From Hahella sp. HNIBRBA332 (GTDB taxonomy: Bacteria; Pseudomonadota; Gammaproteobacteria; Pseudomonadales; Oleiphilaceae): a DNA stretch of 64,000 nucleotides. Numbering within the stretch: the first letter of the stretch is position 1; each line of letters begins with the position of its first letter. The stretch lies in NCBI RefSeq assembly GCF_030719035.1, contig NZ_CP132203.1:2480001-2544000 (forward strand). The letters run 5' to 3'. The notes beneath the pieces were generated by a model. It was not told the origin of the DNA. It was given only the letters and a program-made list of their open reading frames with translations, and did not search any database. Shown here one piece after another: positions 17,497 through 25,761 of this stretch. The position numbers and the translations under genes are program-made.

Positions 17497-18045
17497 ATGA
17501 AAAACTTCGCCGCACTGACCGCTCTTCTGATCGCCGCTGGTTTCACTTCTATCGCCAATGCTGAAGGGCAGGCGGATCGGGGGGATTACTGCGATAACGA
17601 CAAACCAGCTTACAACGTTAAAACCTACGCCAGCGCGGGTTCCTATAACTATGGCGCTTCTAATGGTTATGGCGATGGATACGGGAATACTGGCGGCTTC
17701 GTTAAGACCTCCACCGTCTCCAGCGCCCCCGCTACCGTCGTCACCAAGGTTTCCACATCGGTTGGTGAAGTATTCGCGAACGCTCAGGGCATGACGCTGT
17801 ACACCTTCACTAAAGACAGCAACGGCGTTTCCGCCTGCTACGACGGCTGCGCGGACAGCTGGCCTCCATTTTTGGCGAAGCAGGACGCGAAAACCTGGGG
17901 TGAGTTCAGCGTAGTCGCTCGCAAAGACGGCGCGTATCAGTGGGCGTACAAAAACCAGCCGCTGTACCTGTGGGTAGGCGATCGTCAACAGGGCGACGCG
18001 ACTGGCCATGGCGTTGGCGATGTGTGGTTCGCCGCTAAGCCATAG
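17497..18045 (+). CDS. Exported protein with Yx(FWY)xxD-type domain (COG4315-like)
   Basis: 182 residues: signal peptide (MKNFAALTALLIAAGFTSIANA), a low-complexity Tyr/Gly/Ser linker (~25-75), then a conserved domain, VFANAQGMTLYTFTKDSNGV, SACYDGCADSWPPF, YQWAYKNQPLYLWVGDRQQG, HGVGDVWFAAKP. LYTFTKD is the Yx(FWY)xxD motif. One Cys pair (CYDGC) may form a disulfide. AAAAGGAC precedes the ATG. The paralogue at 20467 shares the domain and promoter. Members of the family are often linked to ECF sigma factors, as here. Probably periplasmic; molecular role unknown. Confidence 0.85.
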   Translation: MKNFAALTALLIAAGFTSIANAEGQADRGDYCDNDKPAYNVKTYASAGSYNYGASNGYGDGYGNTGGFVKTSTVSSAPATVVTKVSTSVGEVFANAQGMTLYTFTKDSNGVSACYDGCADSWPPFLAKQDAKTWGEFSVVARKDGAYQWAYKNQPLYLWVGDRQQGDATGHGVGDVWFAAKP

Positions 18046-18204
18046 AGATAGACCGCAAGCAACAGAGACAGGACGCAAGCTGCGCCCTTCTCTCCTCGCT
18101 AGCGCTGGCGTATGAAGTAGCCGCCAGTGCTGAGGATTGACGCACCCAACGGACGCCGCACGGGACCAATACGGAGTCCCGCGTCCCAGAAAAGATTTTC
18201 CAGC

Positions 18205-18232
18205 TGTAACTTTTTTTCCGTGGGTGTCGTAA
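18205..18232 (+). promoter_or_regulatory. ECF-type promoter (TGTAAC-N17-CGTAA)
   Basis: TGTAAC at 18205-18210 and CGTAA at 18228-18232, ahead of the RTX-like gene pair. Nearly the same sequence, including GGGTGTCGTAA and a downstream GATGAnGGCCGT, occurs upstream of the sigma gene. Confidence 0.62.
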
Positions 18233-18318
18233 CGGTGATGACGGCCGTCACCACCTGACATCAATCGATGACCTTGATTTAAACAATACGACTTAAACAA
18301 CACGTAAAGGGTAAATGT

Positions 18319-19209
18319 ATGAACCTGTCGAAAACCTGGATGGCGACCGCCGTTTCCCTCGCTCTTTTTGGAGGCGCGTCTTTGGCGCAAGCGGAAATCG
18401 TCATTGGCAATGATCTGAATTCAACCGAAGGCGCAAACGCCGCCATCAACCAACTCTACTCCGCTAATCGCGGCTCCAATGGCGGCGGCGATCAAAGCCT
18501 GCAGTTTGGAGATCAGATATACGGTACTGAGGAAAACGATATTCTGATCGGCGGCCTGGGGATTGATGTCCTGTTCGGCTATAACGGCGACGACATCCTC
18601 ATCGGCGGCACTGAGGACTTCAATAGTTTTAACCGCGACCGCGCCTTCGGCGGCAAGGGTAATGACATTTTCGTCTGGACGCCGGGCGACGGTAACGACT
18701 TCTTCGACGGCGGCGAAGGCCAGGACATTCTGGTCATCGGCCTGATTGGCGAGTCCCAGGATAATGACGGCAATACGGACCTGGCCCCTTTTTTTAACGT
18801 TAGTCCTCCCGGTACGCCAGGAAGTCAGGATTTCGACGGCATTTTTATCAACCCCAGCGTAGGTCTTCCAGAACTTAGGATTGAACAAACTCCCGGCTTT
18901 TGCCGAATTCTGGACAAGTCCACTGAGGGCATGAGTGAACTGAACCTCGATCATCTGGTTCAGTTTATCCTGACAGGCCCCGCCAATAACTTCGACGAGG
19001 CCATCGCAGCCGACCCCAATATCGATCCAGATACCTTGGATACAGGCTTGAGAATCTCGGTTCATTTGAAAAATACAGAGTTTGTTGTGTGCCCTTCGCG
19101 GTCCGGCGACGAAATAGAAGTCTATGACATATCCCAGTCTCCTCCCGTCAGAGTCACGCTGGACGACTTGCCGCCCACGGCCGCCACAGCTCCAGCCAGC
19201 TTACGTTAA
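18319..19209 (+). CDS. Exported RTX-like calcium-binding protein
   Basis: 296 residues. Signal peptide with ASLAQA cleavage at ~26. Residues ~70-140 carry Gly/Asp nonapeptide-like repeats (GTEENDILIGGLGIDVLFGY, NGDDILIGGTEDF, GGKGNDIFVWTPGDGNDFFD) that should bind calcium. The second half (SPPGTPGSQDFDGIFINP, GFCRILD, LNLDHLVQFIL, FVVCPS) is conserved with the next gene and has two matched cysteines. There is no type I secretion tail; export looks Sec-dependent. The ECF-type promoter 90-110 bp upstream places it in the local sigma regulon. Confidence 0.82.
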   Translation: MNLSKTWMATAVSLALFGGASLAQAEIVIGNDLNSTEGANAAINQLYSANRGSNGGGDQSLQFGDQIYGTEENDILIGGLGIDVLFGYNGDDILIGGTEDFNSFNRDRAFGGKGNDIFVWTPGDGNDFFDGGEGQDILVIGLIGESQDNDGNTDLAPFFNVSPPGTPGSQDFDGIFINPSVGLPELRIEQTPGFCRILDKSTEGMSELNLDHLVQFILTGPANNFDEAIAADPNIDPDTLDTGLRISVHLKNTEFVVCPSRSGDEIEVYDISQSPPVRVTLDDLPPTAATAPASLR

Positions 19210-19253
19210 ACGCGTTACTTCCACTGAACCGAGAATCGACCAAGGAATACAGT

Positions 19254-20219
19254 ATGAACCACTCAAAGCATGCGCTGAGCAGCGCGATCATTTTGTCTAT
19301 CATGATGGCAGCGGCCGGCTGTTCCAGCTCTGGCGACGGCGGCAAAGGGCCTGACAATAACGACGGCCAGAACGGCGGCGATATCAATCAGAAGAACTTC
19401 ACCGTCATCCAGGGGACGGATCTGAACACCAAGAGTTCCGCACTGTTGTCGTTCAATCCCGGCGGGCCAGGAGGCTCCTCTAATCAGAGCCAGCGCGCAG
19501 GGGATGTCCTGCAGGCGGAAGACGGCGTTGACTCTATTCTGATAGGCGGATTGGGCGTCGACGTCATGCTCGGCGCCTCAGGCGACGACATTCTTGTCGG
19601 CGGCACCGAAGATTTCAATTCCAGCGTCGACGGCGACGACAAAGGCGCCGACAACCGCGACAGAGCCTTCGGCAATGGCGGCGACGACCTCTTCATCTGG
19701 ACGCCAGGGGACGGCAGCGACTTCTTCGATGGCGGCGAAGGTGTGGATGTCCTGGTATTGGGCGTCATTGGCGAGCAACGGGACAACAACGGCGCCACAG
19801 AAGACGCCCCTTTCTTCAACGTGAGCCCGCCCGGACGCGAAGGCAGTCAGGATTTCGACGGTATCTTTCTGGACCAGACCAATAAGCCCGTGGTCAAAGT
19901 ATCCACCTCACCGGGATTCTGCACCGTCGTCGATAAAGGCGAACATGCAGAGGAGCTGGAACTGTTGAATCTCGACCACATTGTGCGATTCACCTTGCGC
20001 GGCGTCGCGGAAGACTTTGAAGTCGGCGTACGCACCGACGACGATGGGCTGCGTATCGCCATTAGCGCGAAGAACGTGGAGTATCTGGTGTGCGCCCCCA
20101 AAGTGACCACCGACGGCGCAACGACCGACAATATCGAGGTATTGGACCTGACCACCACGCCGCCCAGACTCGCGTTGTTGTCTGAGTTGCCTGAGCACAT
20201 CGCGCAGATGATTCAATAA
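19254..20219 (+). CDS. RTX-like calcium-binding lipoprotein, paralogue of 18319
   Basis: 321 residues. The N-terminus ends in a lipobox (MMAAAGC, Cys ~23) followed by SSSGDGG, so it should be lipidated. The Ca-binding repeats (SILIGGLGVDVMLGASGDDI, GNGGDDLFIWTPGDGSDFFD) and the C-terminal domain (SPPGREGSQDFDGIFLD, PGFCTVVDKG, LNLDHIVRFTL, YLVCAP) match the preceding gene. It starts 44 bp after that gene with AAGGAA before the ATG, so they form an operon. The pair likely arose by duplication, one copy becoming membrane-anchored and the other soluble. Confidence 0.84.
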   Translation: MNHSKHALSSAIILSIMMAAAGCSSSGDGGKGPDNNDGQNGGDINQKNFTVIQGTDLNTKSSALLSFNPGGPGGSSNQSQRAGDVLQAEDGVDSILIGGLGVDVMLGASGDDILVGGTEDFNSSVDGDDKGADNRDRAFGNGGDDLFIWTPGDGSDFFDGGEGVDVLVLGVIGEQRDNNGATEDAPFFNVSPPGREGSQDFDGIFLDQTNKPVVKVSTSPGFCTVVDKGEHAEELELLNLDHIVRFTLRGVAEDFEVGVRTDDDGLRIAISAKNVEYLVCAPKVTTDGATTDNIEVLDLTTTPPRLALLSELPEHIAQMIQ

Positions 20220-20383
20220 TCTCTCAACGGTGATTCGGCGCCCGCCCTGCTTTCCTTGGAAGGCGGGGCGAACCCGTTCTACGCCTTGGCTTAATTCTGA
20301 GCGTCTATGGCGACGCATCGTCAAACACACTCTCTTCACACTCCCCACCCCCAAAAAAAAATTCGAAAAATAAAAAAGATTTT

Positions 20384-20412
20384 GCATCCAAACACCGCGC
20401 CGGCGTCGTCTT
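20384..20412 (+). promoter_or_regulatory. ECF-type promoter (GCATCC-N17-CGTCTT)
   Basis: GCATCC at 20384-20389 and CGTCTT at 20407-20412, upstream of 20467, matching the element before 17497 in boxes, spacing and GAGATC flank. Confidence 0.6.
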
Positions 20413-20466
20413 AATCAATGAGATCACAACAACGCCGTTCAATTGACAGATTAAAAGGACATTCTC

Positions 20467-20970
20467 ATGAAAAACTTCGCCGCACTGACCGCTTTGATGG
20501 TTGCTTTCACTGGCTTCACCTCCGCCGCGCACGCAGAAGGACAGGCGGATCGTTATTGCGATGACGACTACGCCAAGAAAACCTATAGCAGCGCCACTTA
20601 CGCAAGCGCCAGCAACCAGGGCGGCTATGTCAAAACGGCCGCTAACGACAGCGCCAATCGCGTCGTCACCAAAGTCTCCACTTCCGTCGGCCAAGTATTC
20701 GCCAACGCCCAGGGCATGACGCTGTACACCTTCACGAAAGACAGCAATGGAACTTCCGCTTGTTATGACTCCTGCGTAGACAGCTGGCCTCCGTTCCTGG
20801 CGCAACAGAACGCCAAAACCTGGGGCGAGTTCACCGTGATCGCCCGCAACGACGGGACCTTTCAGTGGGCTTACAAGAATCAGCCGCTGTACCTGTGGGT
20901 GGGCGACCGTCAACAGGGCGACGCCACTGGCCACGGCGTCGGCAATGTGTGGTACGCCGCGCAGCCGTAA
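20467..20970 (+). CDS. Exported protein with Yx(FWY)xxD-type domain, paralogue of 17497
   Basis: 167 residues. The signal peptide (MKNFAALTALMVAFTGFTSA) is nearly the same as in 17497. A shorter Tyr/Ser linker leads to the same C-terminal domain (GQVFANAQGMTLYTFTKDSN, CYDSCVDSWPPFLAQQ, QWAYKNQPLYLWVGDRQQGD). It lies between the RTX-like pair and the sigma gene. Near-identical start, domain and promoter point to a recent duplication within the regulon. Function unknown. Confidence 0.85.
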   Translation: MKNFAALTALMVAFTGFTSAAHAEGQADRYCDDDYAKKTYSSATYASASNQGGYVKTAANDSANRVVTKVSTSVGQVFANAQGMTLYTFTKDSNGTSACYDSCVDSWPPFLAQQNAKTWGEFTVIARNDGTFQWAYKNQPLYLWVGDRQQGDATGHGVGNVWYAAQP

Positions 20971-21281
20971 CCCGCCGTTAAGCGCCCTCTTCTCCTCTCT
21001 GCGCCAGCGCGATACGAGCGCCCCAGTAGAGTTGCAGAATAAAAAAGCAGCCCCCGGAAAGACACTGGCGAAAAAGTTTCGTCGTCGCTGTAACTTTTCC
21101 TCTCCGGGTGTCGTAAATGGATGAGGGCCGTGCGTTTTTCAAATGGAGATGGCGACACGTTTTTATCTGAGCGCACTTCAAGTTGCGCTGCATTCAGACT
21201 CACCTGAACACGTCGTCCAAGTGACTCAACAATAAGGACGCCCCGCATTCCGCAAGGGTCGGGGCGAAGTTTTTTAGTGCC
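20971..21281 (+). promoter_or_regulatory. Promoter region of the sigma/anti-sigma operon, two ECF-like elements
   Basis: TGTAAC (21089-21094), 17 bp, CGTAA (21112-21116) repeats the element before 18319. A second, weaker element, GCATTC (21190-21195) and CGTCGTC (21211-21217), resembles the GCATCC-type boxes with altered spacing. Together they suggest the sigma factor controls its own operon. No gene seen. Confidence 0.55.
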
Positions 21282-21848
21282 ATGGAAAACACTTTCGACC
21301 CGGACGAACTGGAAAATCTGCTGGCGCGTATCGCGCTTAAAGATCAAAAGGCGCTGGAGCAGCTTTATAAACGCGTTGCGCCGAAGCTCAATGGAGTAGC
21401 CATGATAATTTTACGAGACACGGATTTGGCAAATGATGTTCTGCAGGAATCTTTTTTGCAGATCTGGCATAAGGCGGACGAATATCGCCGCAGCCTCAGT
21501 GAACCCATGACCTGGATGACGTCGCTGGTGCGCTATCGCGCTCTGGATAAGTTAAAAGCTGAAAGTCGGGAGCAGACGCGCCGGGAACGCCATGATGAGA
21601 TCGAGCAACTGCTTGAGCAAAACCTCGTCGACTCTCCCCTGCGTGACGCGCTGAACTCAAACGAGCAATGCCGCATACACCGCTGCCTGAGATCGCTGGA
21701 TGTGTTGAACCGCAACGCCATCCTCATGGCTTACTACTACGGCTACAGCCGCGAAGACATCGCCGTGCACATTGAGAAGCCCGTTAATACCGTCAAAGTC
21801 TGGCTGAAGCGGGGTCTTGGGAGGTTAGCGCAATGCCTCGGCCATTGA
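21282..21848 (+). CDS. ECF-family RNA polymerase sigma factor
   Basis: 188 residues. Region 2 has LYKRVAPKLNGVAMIILRDT then LANDVLQESFLQIWHKADEY and MTWMTSLVRYRALDKL; region 4 has LRSLDVLNRNAILMAYYYGY then SREDIAVHIEKPVNTVKVWL. Overall it resembles the SigK-like group paired with RskA anti-sigma factors. The stop overlaps the start of the anti-sigma gene by 16 bp. The neighbouring exported proteins share promoter elements with this operon and are probably its regulon. Confidence 0.92.
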   Translation: MENTFDPDELENLLARIALKDQKALEQLYKRVAPKLNGVAMIILRDTDLANDVLQESFLQIWHKADEYRRSLSEPMTWMTSLVRYRALDKLKAESREQTRRERHDEIEQLLEQNLVDSPLRDALNSNEQCRIHRCLRSLDVLNRNAILMAYYYGYSREDIAVHIEKPVNTVKVWLKRGLGRLAQCLGH

Positions 21849-22585
21849 GATACAAAAATCCAGAGCTTCTGGACCGCCTGGCGTCCAACTACGTCATCGG
21901 CGCGCTGCGGGGCAAGGCGCGCAGACGCTTCGAAGCCATCATGCGCGAAGACGAGACCGTCGCCAAACGGGTGCGTCAGTGGGAAGAAAAGTTTCAGCCG
22001 CTGCATGAGAAAACAGCGCCAGTGGCGCCCAAAACGGCGACCTGGAAAGCCATCTCCGCCAGTATCAACGATGCGCCCAGTCAGTTGATGGAGAAGTTAT
22101 TACGCAAGCTGAGCTTCTACAAATACCTCTCCGCCGCCGCCCTGTCGTTGGCGCTGTGTATCGCGCTCTACCCTGTTCTGTCAGGAACGGAGTCGATCAG
22201 TCCCGACCAAGCGTCGTTCGCGCCCAGCATTAACTATGTCGCGGTGATGGAGAATGCGGACAAACAGGCGGTCATGGTGGTGACCGTCGACAAGGCGGCT
22301 CGTCTGTTGTCCTTGAATATTGTGGAAAAACCCGCAATCTCCCAGAACGCGACGTTGCAACTGTGGGCCGTTTCGCGGGATGACAATAGCGTCAGCAGTT
22401 TGGGAACCATCGAACTGAAAGGGCAAACGCAAAGAAGTCTGTCACTGCAGGAATGGGGGTTGATTCAGGGCGCAGAACATTTGCTCGTTTCCATCGAAAA
22501 GCCCGGCGGCTCAGCGACTGGCGCCCCCAGCGCACAACTACTGGCCAAAGGGTTATGCGTGAAAGTGGCGGGGTGGCGAAGTTAA
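21833..22585 (+). CDS. RskA-type transmembrane anti-sigma factor
   Basis: 250 residues overlapping the sigma gene. The N-terminal cytosolic part (ELLDRLASNYVIGALRGKAR, RRFEAIM) is the anti-sigma domain, a single membrane segment lies at ~98-117 (YLSAAALSLALCIALYPVL), and the periplasmic part has the RskA C-terminal pattern (NATLQLWAVSRDDNSVSSLG, LLVSIEKPGGSATGAPSAQL). Role: sequesters the sigma factor until an envelope signal arrives. Confidence 0.9.
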   Translation: MPRPLRYKNPELLDRLASNYVIGALRGKARRRFEAIMREDETVAKRVRQWEEKFQPLHEKTAPVAPKTATWKAISASINDAPSQLMEKLLRKLSFYKYLSAAALSLALCIALYPVLSGTESISPDQASFAPSINYVAVMENADKQAVMVVTVDKAARLLSLNIVEKPAISQNATLQLWAVSRDDNSVSSLGTIELKGQTQRSLSLQEWGLIQGAEHLLVSIEKPGGSATGAPSAQLLAKGLCVKVAGWRS

Positions 22586-22639
22586 CTGCTCCCGCCGTTT
22601 TTGGTCGGCTCTTACTTAGCACTTTTTAAACAAGAGAAC

Positions 22640-22855
22640 TCAACGATCTACTTTAGCGCCACAGACCACACAACAGTGATTCGCCAGGGAACAGGCCTCA
22701 CACATCTTCCACACATTATTTCGATAATGACGGCTACCTTCCGGCTGCTGCGCATCCCATATCTGCTTGCAAACAGGACAGGCGCTGAACGACCTCACCC
22801 GTATTTTGTGCTTGCACGCCTCACTGCAGTACAGCGGTTCTGACGCTTTCGACAT
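22640..22855 (-). CDS. Small cysteine-rich (zinc-ribbon-like) protein
   Basis: 71 residues with nine cysteines in CxxC-like pairs: LYCSEACKHKIR, SACPVCKQIW, KMCEACSLANHCCVVCGAKV. The pattern fits two or more zinc knuckles. A GAGG box precedes the ATG. No neighbour link; probably a small metal-binding cytosolic protein. Confidence 0.65.
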   Translation of the reverse strand: MSKASEPLYCSEACKHKIRVRSFSACPVCKQIWDAQQPEGSRHYRNNVWKMCEACSLANHCCVVCGAKVDR

Positions 22856-23038
22856 AACTTTTAATCCTCAGTGGACGCCATTTAATAAAGGGAAACTTAG
22901 CCTTATACAAGTGACTTATGCTGGCTCGCCATTACCGCCGGGCGCCTCTTAACTGATAAATGAACCCAGTTCCCAGAATCGAACAAAGTACACATTACGT
23001 TAACCCCACTGTCACCAACCGCAGCTATTCTTTTTAGT

Positions 23039-23052
23039 CTGGTATATACCAG
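23039..23052. promoter_or_regulatory. Palindrome upstream of the phosphodiesterase gene
   Basis: CTGGTATATACCAG is a perfect 14-bp palindrome 25 bp before the 23078 start. It may be an operator overlapping a -10 element, but no regulator gene is adjacent. Confidence 0.35.
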
Positions 23053-23077
23053 ATAAACCCAAAAACTAGGAGAGATT

Positions 23078-24847
23078 ATGCTTAACTGGAAGAGTTGCGC
23101 GGCGGGCGTTGGCCTGTTGGCGATGACGTCTTTGGCTGTGGCGGATAATAAAGTTCTCTTGATCGGTATTGACGGTCTGCAACTGGAGCAGGTTCAACGC
23201 TTGAACACGCCCAACTTTGACCGGCTCAACATCACCAAGGCCTACACTGGCGGTATTGAAGGTTCGGCTTCGGAACAGTCGACTATCAGCGGACCGGGTT
23301 GGGCGACCATACTGACCGGGGTGTGGCTGTCCAAGCACGGGGTCAATTCCAATGACGCGGGCCTGGCCAATCCTGAGTTCCCAGGTTTGTTTAAACGGGT
23401 CAAAGACGCCAAGCCTGACGCTTATGTGGCCAGCATCGCCAACTGGGCGCCCATCAACACCCACTTCTTCGCCAATGAGGTCGCCAATATTGATGAGGTG
23501 GTCAGCGGCGTTAATGATGATGAAGTGGTCAATCGCGCGCTGCAAACCCTCTCCCAGACACCCGCTGATTTTGTGTTCCTGCATCTGGACGATCCCGATC
23601 ATGCAGGACACGCCAGTTGCTTTGGCGGCGCCTACGATAAAGCCGTGCAGGACTCTGACCGCCGCCTGGGACAGCTTCTGGATAAAGTGGCCAGCCTGCA
23701 AAATCAGAACGCCGATAACTGGCTGGTGCTGGTGACCACGGATCACGGTCGCACGCCGATTGTGGGTTGCGGCCATGGCAATCAGACCGAGCCGGAAAAA
23801 ACCATCTTTATCGGGTCTAATCAACCGATGAACGCTGAGTTCTCGCAGCAGGTGACGGACATTCCCAACACACAGTTCAATTCGCTCTACGGCTATCCGT
23901 CGCAAGCCTCTATTGCTCCCACCGTGTTACGTCATCTTGGCGTGACTATCGACGCTTCCTGGCGCCTGGACGGCTTGCCGTTGATCGGCGATCTGGGGGT
24001 GCGCAAATTAATGGAAGACGGCTCCACCGCCCAGCGTTTCACCTGGTATACCGATGAGCAGAAACCGGCGAATATCTACCGTAACGGCGAGTTAGTGGAT
24101 CAGGTTTATTCCATGGATCGCGGCTGGTCTGATCCAGATATGACCGCCGCCGGCGTCACGGACTATGTGGTGGAGATCAATAACACTCCATTGGCGCTAC
24201 GCATCAATAATTTCCAGATCGACGCTGCATTAAGCAAAGACGCCTTCAAGGCCTATTTCTTCCGTAATGATCAACAGTATGTGCGTTACGACAAGGTGCT
24301 GGACAAGTCAGACGGCGGCTATCCCAAAGCCATTAATAACCAGACCTGGCCGGGCATGGAAGCATATCGGGATTTGATCACCGCCAGCTTTCAGAAAGAC
24401 GCAGGAACCAGCTACTACTTCCTCAAAAACGGTCAATACATCAATTACGACAACATCGGCGACAAGGTAAGAAGCGGTTACCCCAAGCCCATCAACAACG
24501 CCACCTGGCCAGGCCTGGAGCCCTACAAAGATCAAATAGAAGCCGCCCTGCGCTGGCACAATCAGAAAGTGTACTTCTTCCTGAGCAACGGCGATTACAT
24601 TCGTTACGACATCAACAGCGACGCTGTAGACAGCGGCTACCCAAAACCAATCAACGAAAGCACCTGGCCGGGACTGGGCAGCTACGCCAAGGAAATCACC
24701 GCCGCCGTAAAATGGAGCGACAGCCGCGGCTACATCTTCCTGACCGGCCAACGCTACCTGCGCTACAACATCAGCCAGGATAAAGTGGACGACGGCTATC
24801 CCAAGCCAGTGAATAACTCCACCTGGCCTGGGTTGTTGAATCCGTAA
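23078..24847 (+). CDS. Secreted type I phosphodiesterase/phosphatase fused to four hemopexin-like repeats
   Basis: 589 residues: signal peptide (~1-22), alkaline-phosphatase-fold domain (~24-310), four ~50-residue hemopexin-like repeats (~382-589). Enzyme motifs: LLIGIDGL (metal Asp), SEQSTISGPGWATILTG with probable nucleophile S71, HLDDPDHAGH (171-178), TTDHGRTP (222-223) and GCGHGN. Each repeat has YFF/YYFL, a Y-R/N-YD core and GYPKPINN-TWPGL, like the photopexin class of bacterial hemopexin proteins. AGGAGAG precedes the ATG. Likely a secreted phosphodiester or phosphonate hydrolase with a propeller for binding; substrate unknown. Confidence 0.86.
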   Translation: MLNWKSCAAGVGLLAMTSLAVADNKVLLIGIDGLQLEQVQRLNTPNFDRLNITKAYTGGIEGSASEQSTISGPGWATILTGVWLSKHGVNSNDAGLANPEFPGLFKRVKDAKPDAYVASIANWAPINTHFFANEVANIDEVVSGVNDDEVVNRALQTLSQTPADFVFLHLDDPDHAGHASCFGGAYDKAVQDSDRRLGQLLDKVASLQNQNADNWLVLVTTDHGRTPIVGCGHGNQTEPEKTIFIGSNQPMNAEFSQQVTDIPNTQFNSLYGYPSQASIAPTVLRHLGVTIDASWRLDGLPLIGDLGVRKLMEDGSTAQRFTWYTDEQKPANIYRNGELVDQVYSMDRGWSDPDMTAAGVTDYVVEINNTPLALRINNFQIDAALSKDAFKAYFFRNDQQYVRYDKVLDKSDGGYPKAINNQTWPGMEAYRDLITASFQKDAGTSYYFLKNGQYINYDNIGDKVRSGYPKPINNATWPGLEPYKDQIEAALRWHNQKVYFFLSNGDYIRYDINSDAVDSGYPKPINESTWPGLGSYAKEITAAVKWSDSRGYIFLTGQRYLRYNISQDKVDDGYPKPVNNSTWPGLLNP

Positions 24848-24910
24848 TTAGGCGTTATTTCGTCGGGGGCATGCAGGAAGAGCAGTACCTGCCGCCCCCG
24901 ATGATTATTC

Positions 24911-24955
24911 ATCCAGAAGCTATCCATTCAGAAGCCATCTATTCAGAAACTACCC
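24911..24955 (+). repeat. Three tandem 15-bp repeats
   Basis: ATCCAGAAGCTATCC, ATTCAGAAGCCATCT and ATTCAGAAACTACCC follow each other directly after the phosphodiesterase gene. The phase is a multiple of three and the plus strand is open here (HPEAIHSEAIYSETTHP), but I do not support a gene. Confidence 0.6.
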
Positions 24956-25065
24956 ACCCTGGCGCTGCATTTGTTGCAGAGCGGCCTTGTTTAGGTCAAT
25001 ACAGACGGAGCGTCAGCGAGGTTCAGCCCATGCGCTTTTCGCACGGGCAATTGCCCTTGGCTTTG

Positions 25066-25524
25066 CTATATATATTCGTATTTTCTGCCTATAAATGATT
25101 CAGTATCTGACCAAGCCATGTATTCTTGATTTAGATTTGAAAATTCTCGAAAGAGCTTGCCGAGCCTATTTATAGCTGCTGGTTCTGCTTCGATACAGAA
25201 TTCGACTATTTCTCGGTATGGTAAATCTCTGTTGTTGCTAAATCGAATTTGAAGCGCCGAGCTACCACGTGAATCAGTAGTAAAAGCTCTAAGCCTGAAA
25301 TAGTACGCAAAATTATCTTCGGGCTTCTCAGAGCCAATTTCATATAAGAAAACGTCACTGCTGTGCCGGGGAAAGTTTTCTAACCCGCCAGCAATTTCTT
25401 TTAATGAATCCGCTTTGTCATAATATTCGAAGCACGTTGAAACACTACTATTGGATACGTTCCAAACAAGCTGCACATGGTAAGGTTCTTCATACGGGAT
25501 TCGTTCAATTCTTATGTAATTGCT
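25066..25524 (-). CDS. Hypothetical immunity-like protein
   Basis: 152 residues from ATG 25524, preceded by TTGAGAG; a TTG at 25536 is an alternative. No signal or membrane segment. The composition (acidic/aromatic, LRAFTTDSRGSSALQIRFSN, FRLRAFTT) resembles small immunity proteins of polymorphic toxin systems, but I cannot name a family. AT-richer than the chromosome average and next to other immunity-like genes. Confidence 0.55.
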   Translation of the reverse strand, partial: SNYIRIERIPYEEPYHVQLVWNVSNSSVSTCFEYYDKADSLKEIAGGLENFPRHSSDVFLYEIGSEKPEDNFAYYFRLRAFTTDSRGSSALQIRFSNNRDLPYREIVEFCIEAEPAAINRLGKLFREFSNLNQEYMAWSDTESFIGRKYEYI

Positions 25525-25588
25525 CATAACTCTCAAGGTGTATAACGCCGAGCACAGTGGTCACTTGCTGCTGACTGTCAGAGGCGAA

Positions 25589-25714
25589 TTAGCCAACCAA
25601 CTCAGCTCCAGGATTACTTCTTACAATTTCTTCGCCATGCCGAGGTATATCATGCCCCGCCAGCCATTGGTAATGCTCAATACCGAGAAGGTCAGCAAAT
25701 TTATAAGCAGGCAT
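25589..25714 (-). pseudogene. Possible gene remnant between two immunity-like genes
   Basis: A minus-strand frame reads MPAYKFADLLGIEHYQWLAG, then HDIPRHGEEIVRSNPGAELV and a stop, with coding-like composition. It has no upstream part and overlaps nothing useful in frame. Either a short protein or the tail of a lost gene. Confidence 0.25.
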
Positions 25715-25761
25715 CTCGCTCCCGATGTGTTTTTTGCACTGGGTGATTGAGCTTGCCTTAG

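Noticed and set aside
20230..20275. GC-rich hairpin after the RTX-like lipoprotein as an intrinsic terminator
   Set aside because: Stem is imperfect and no T run follows, so it cannot be called with confidence.
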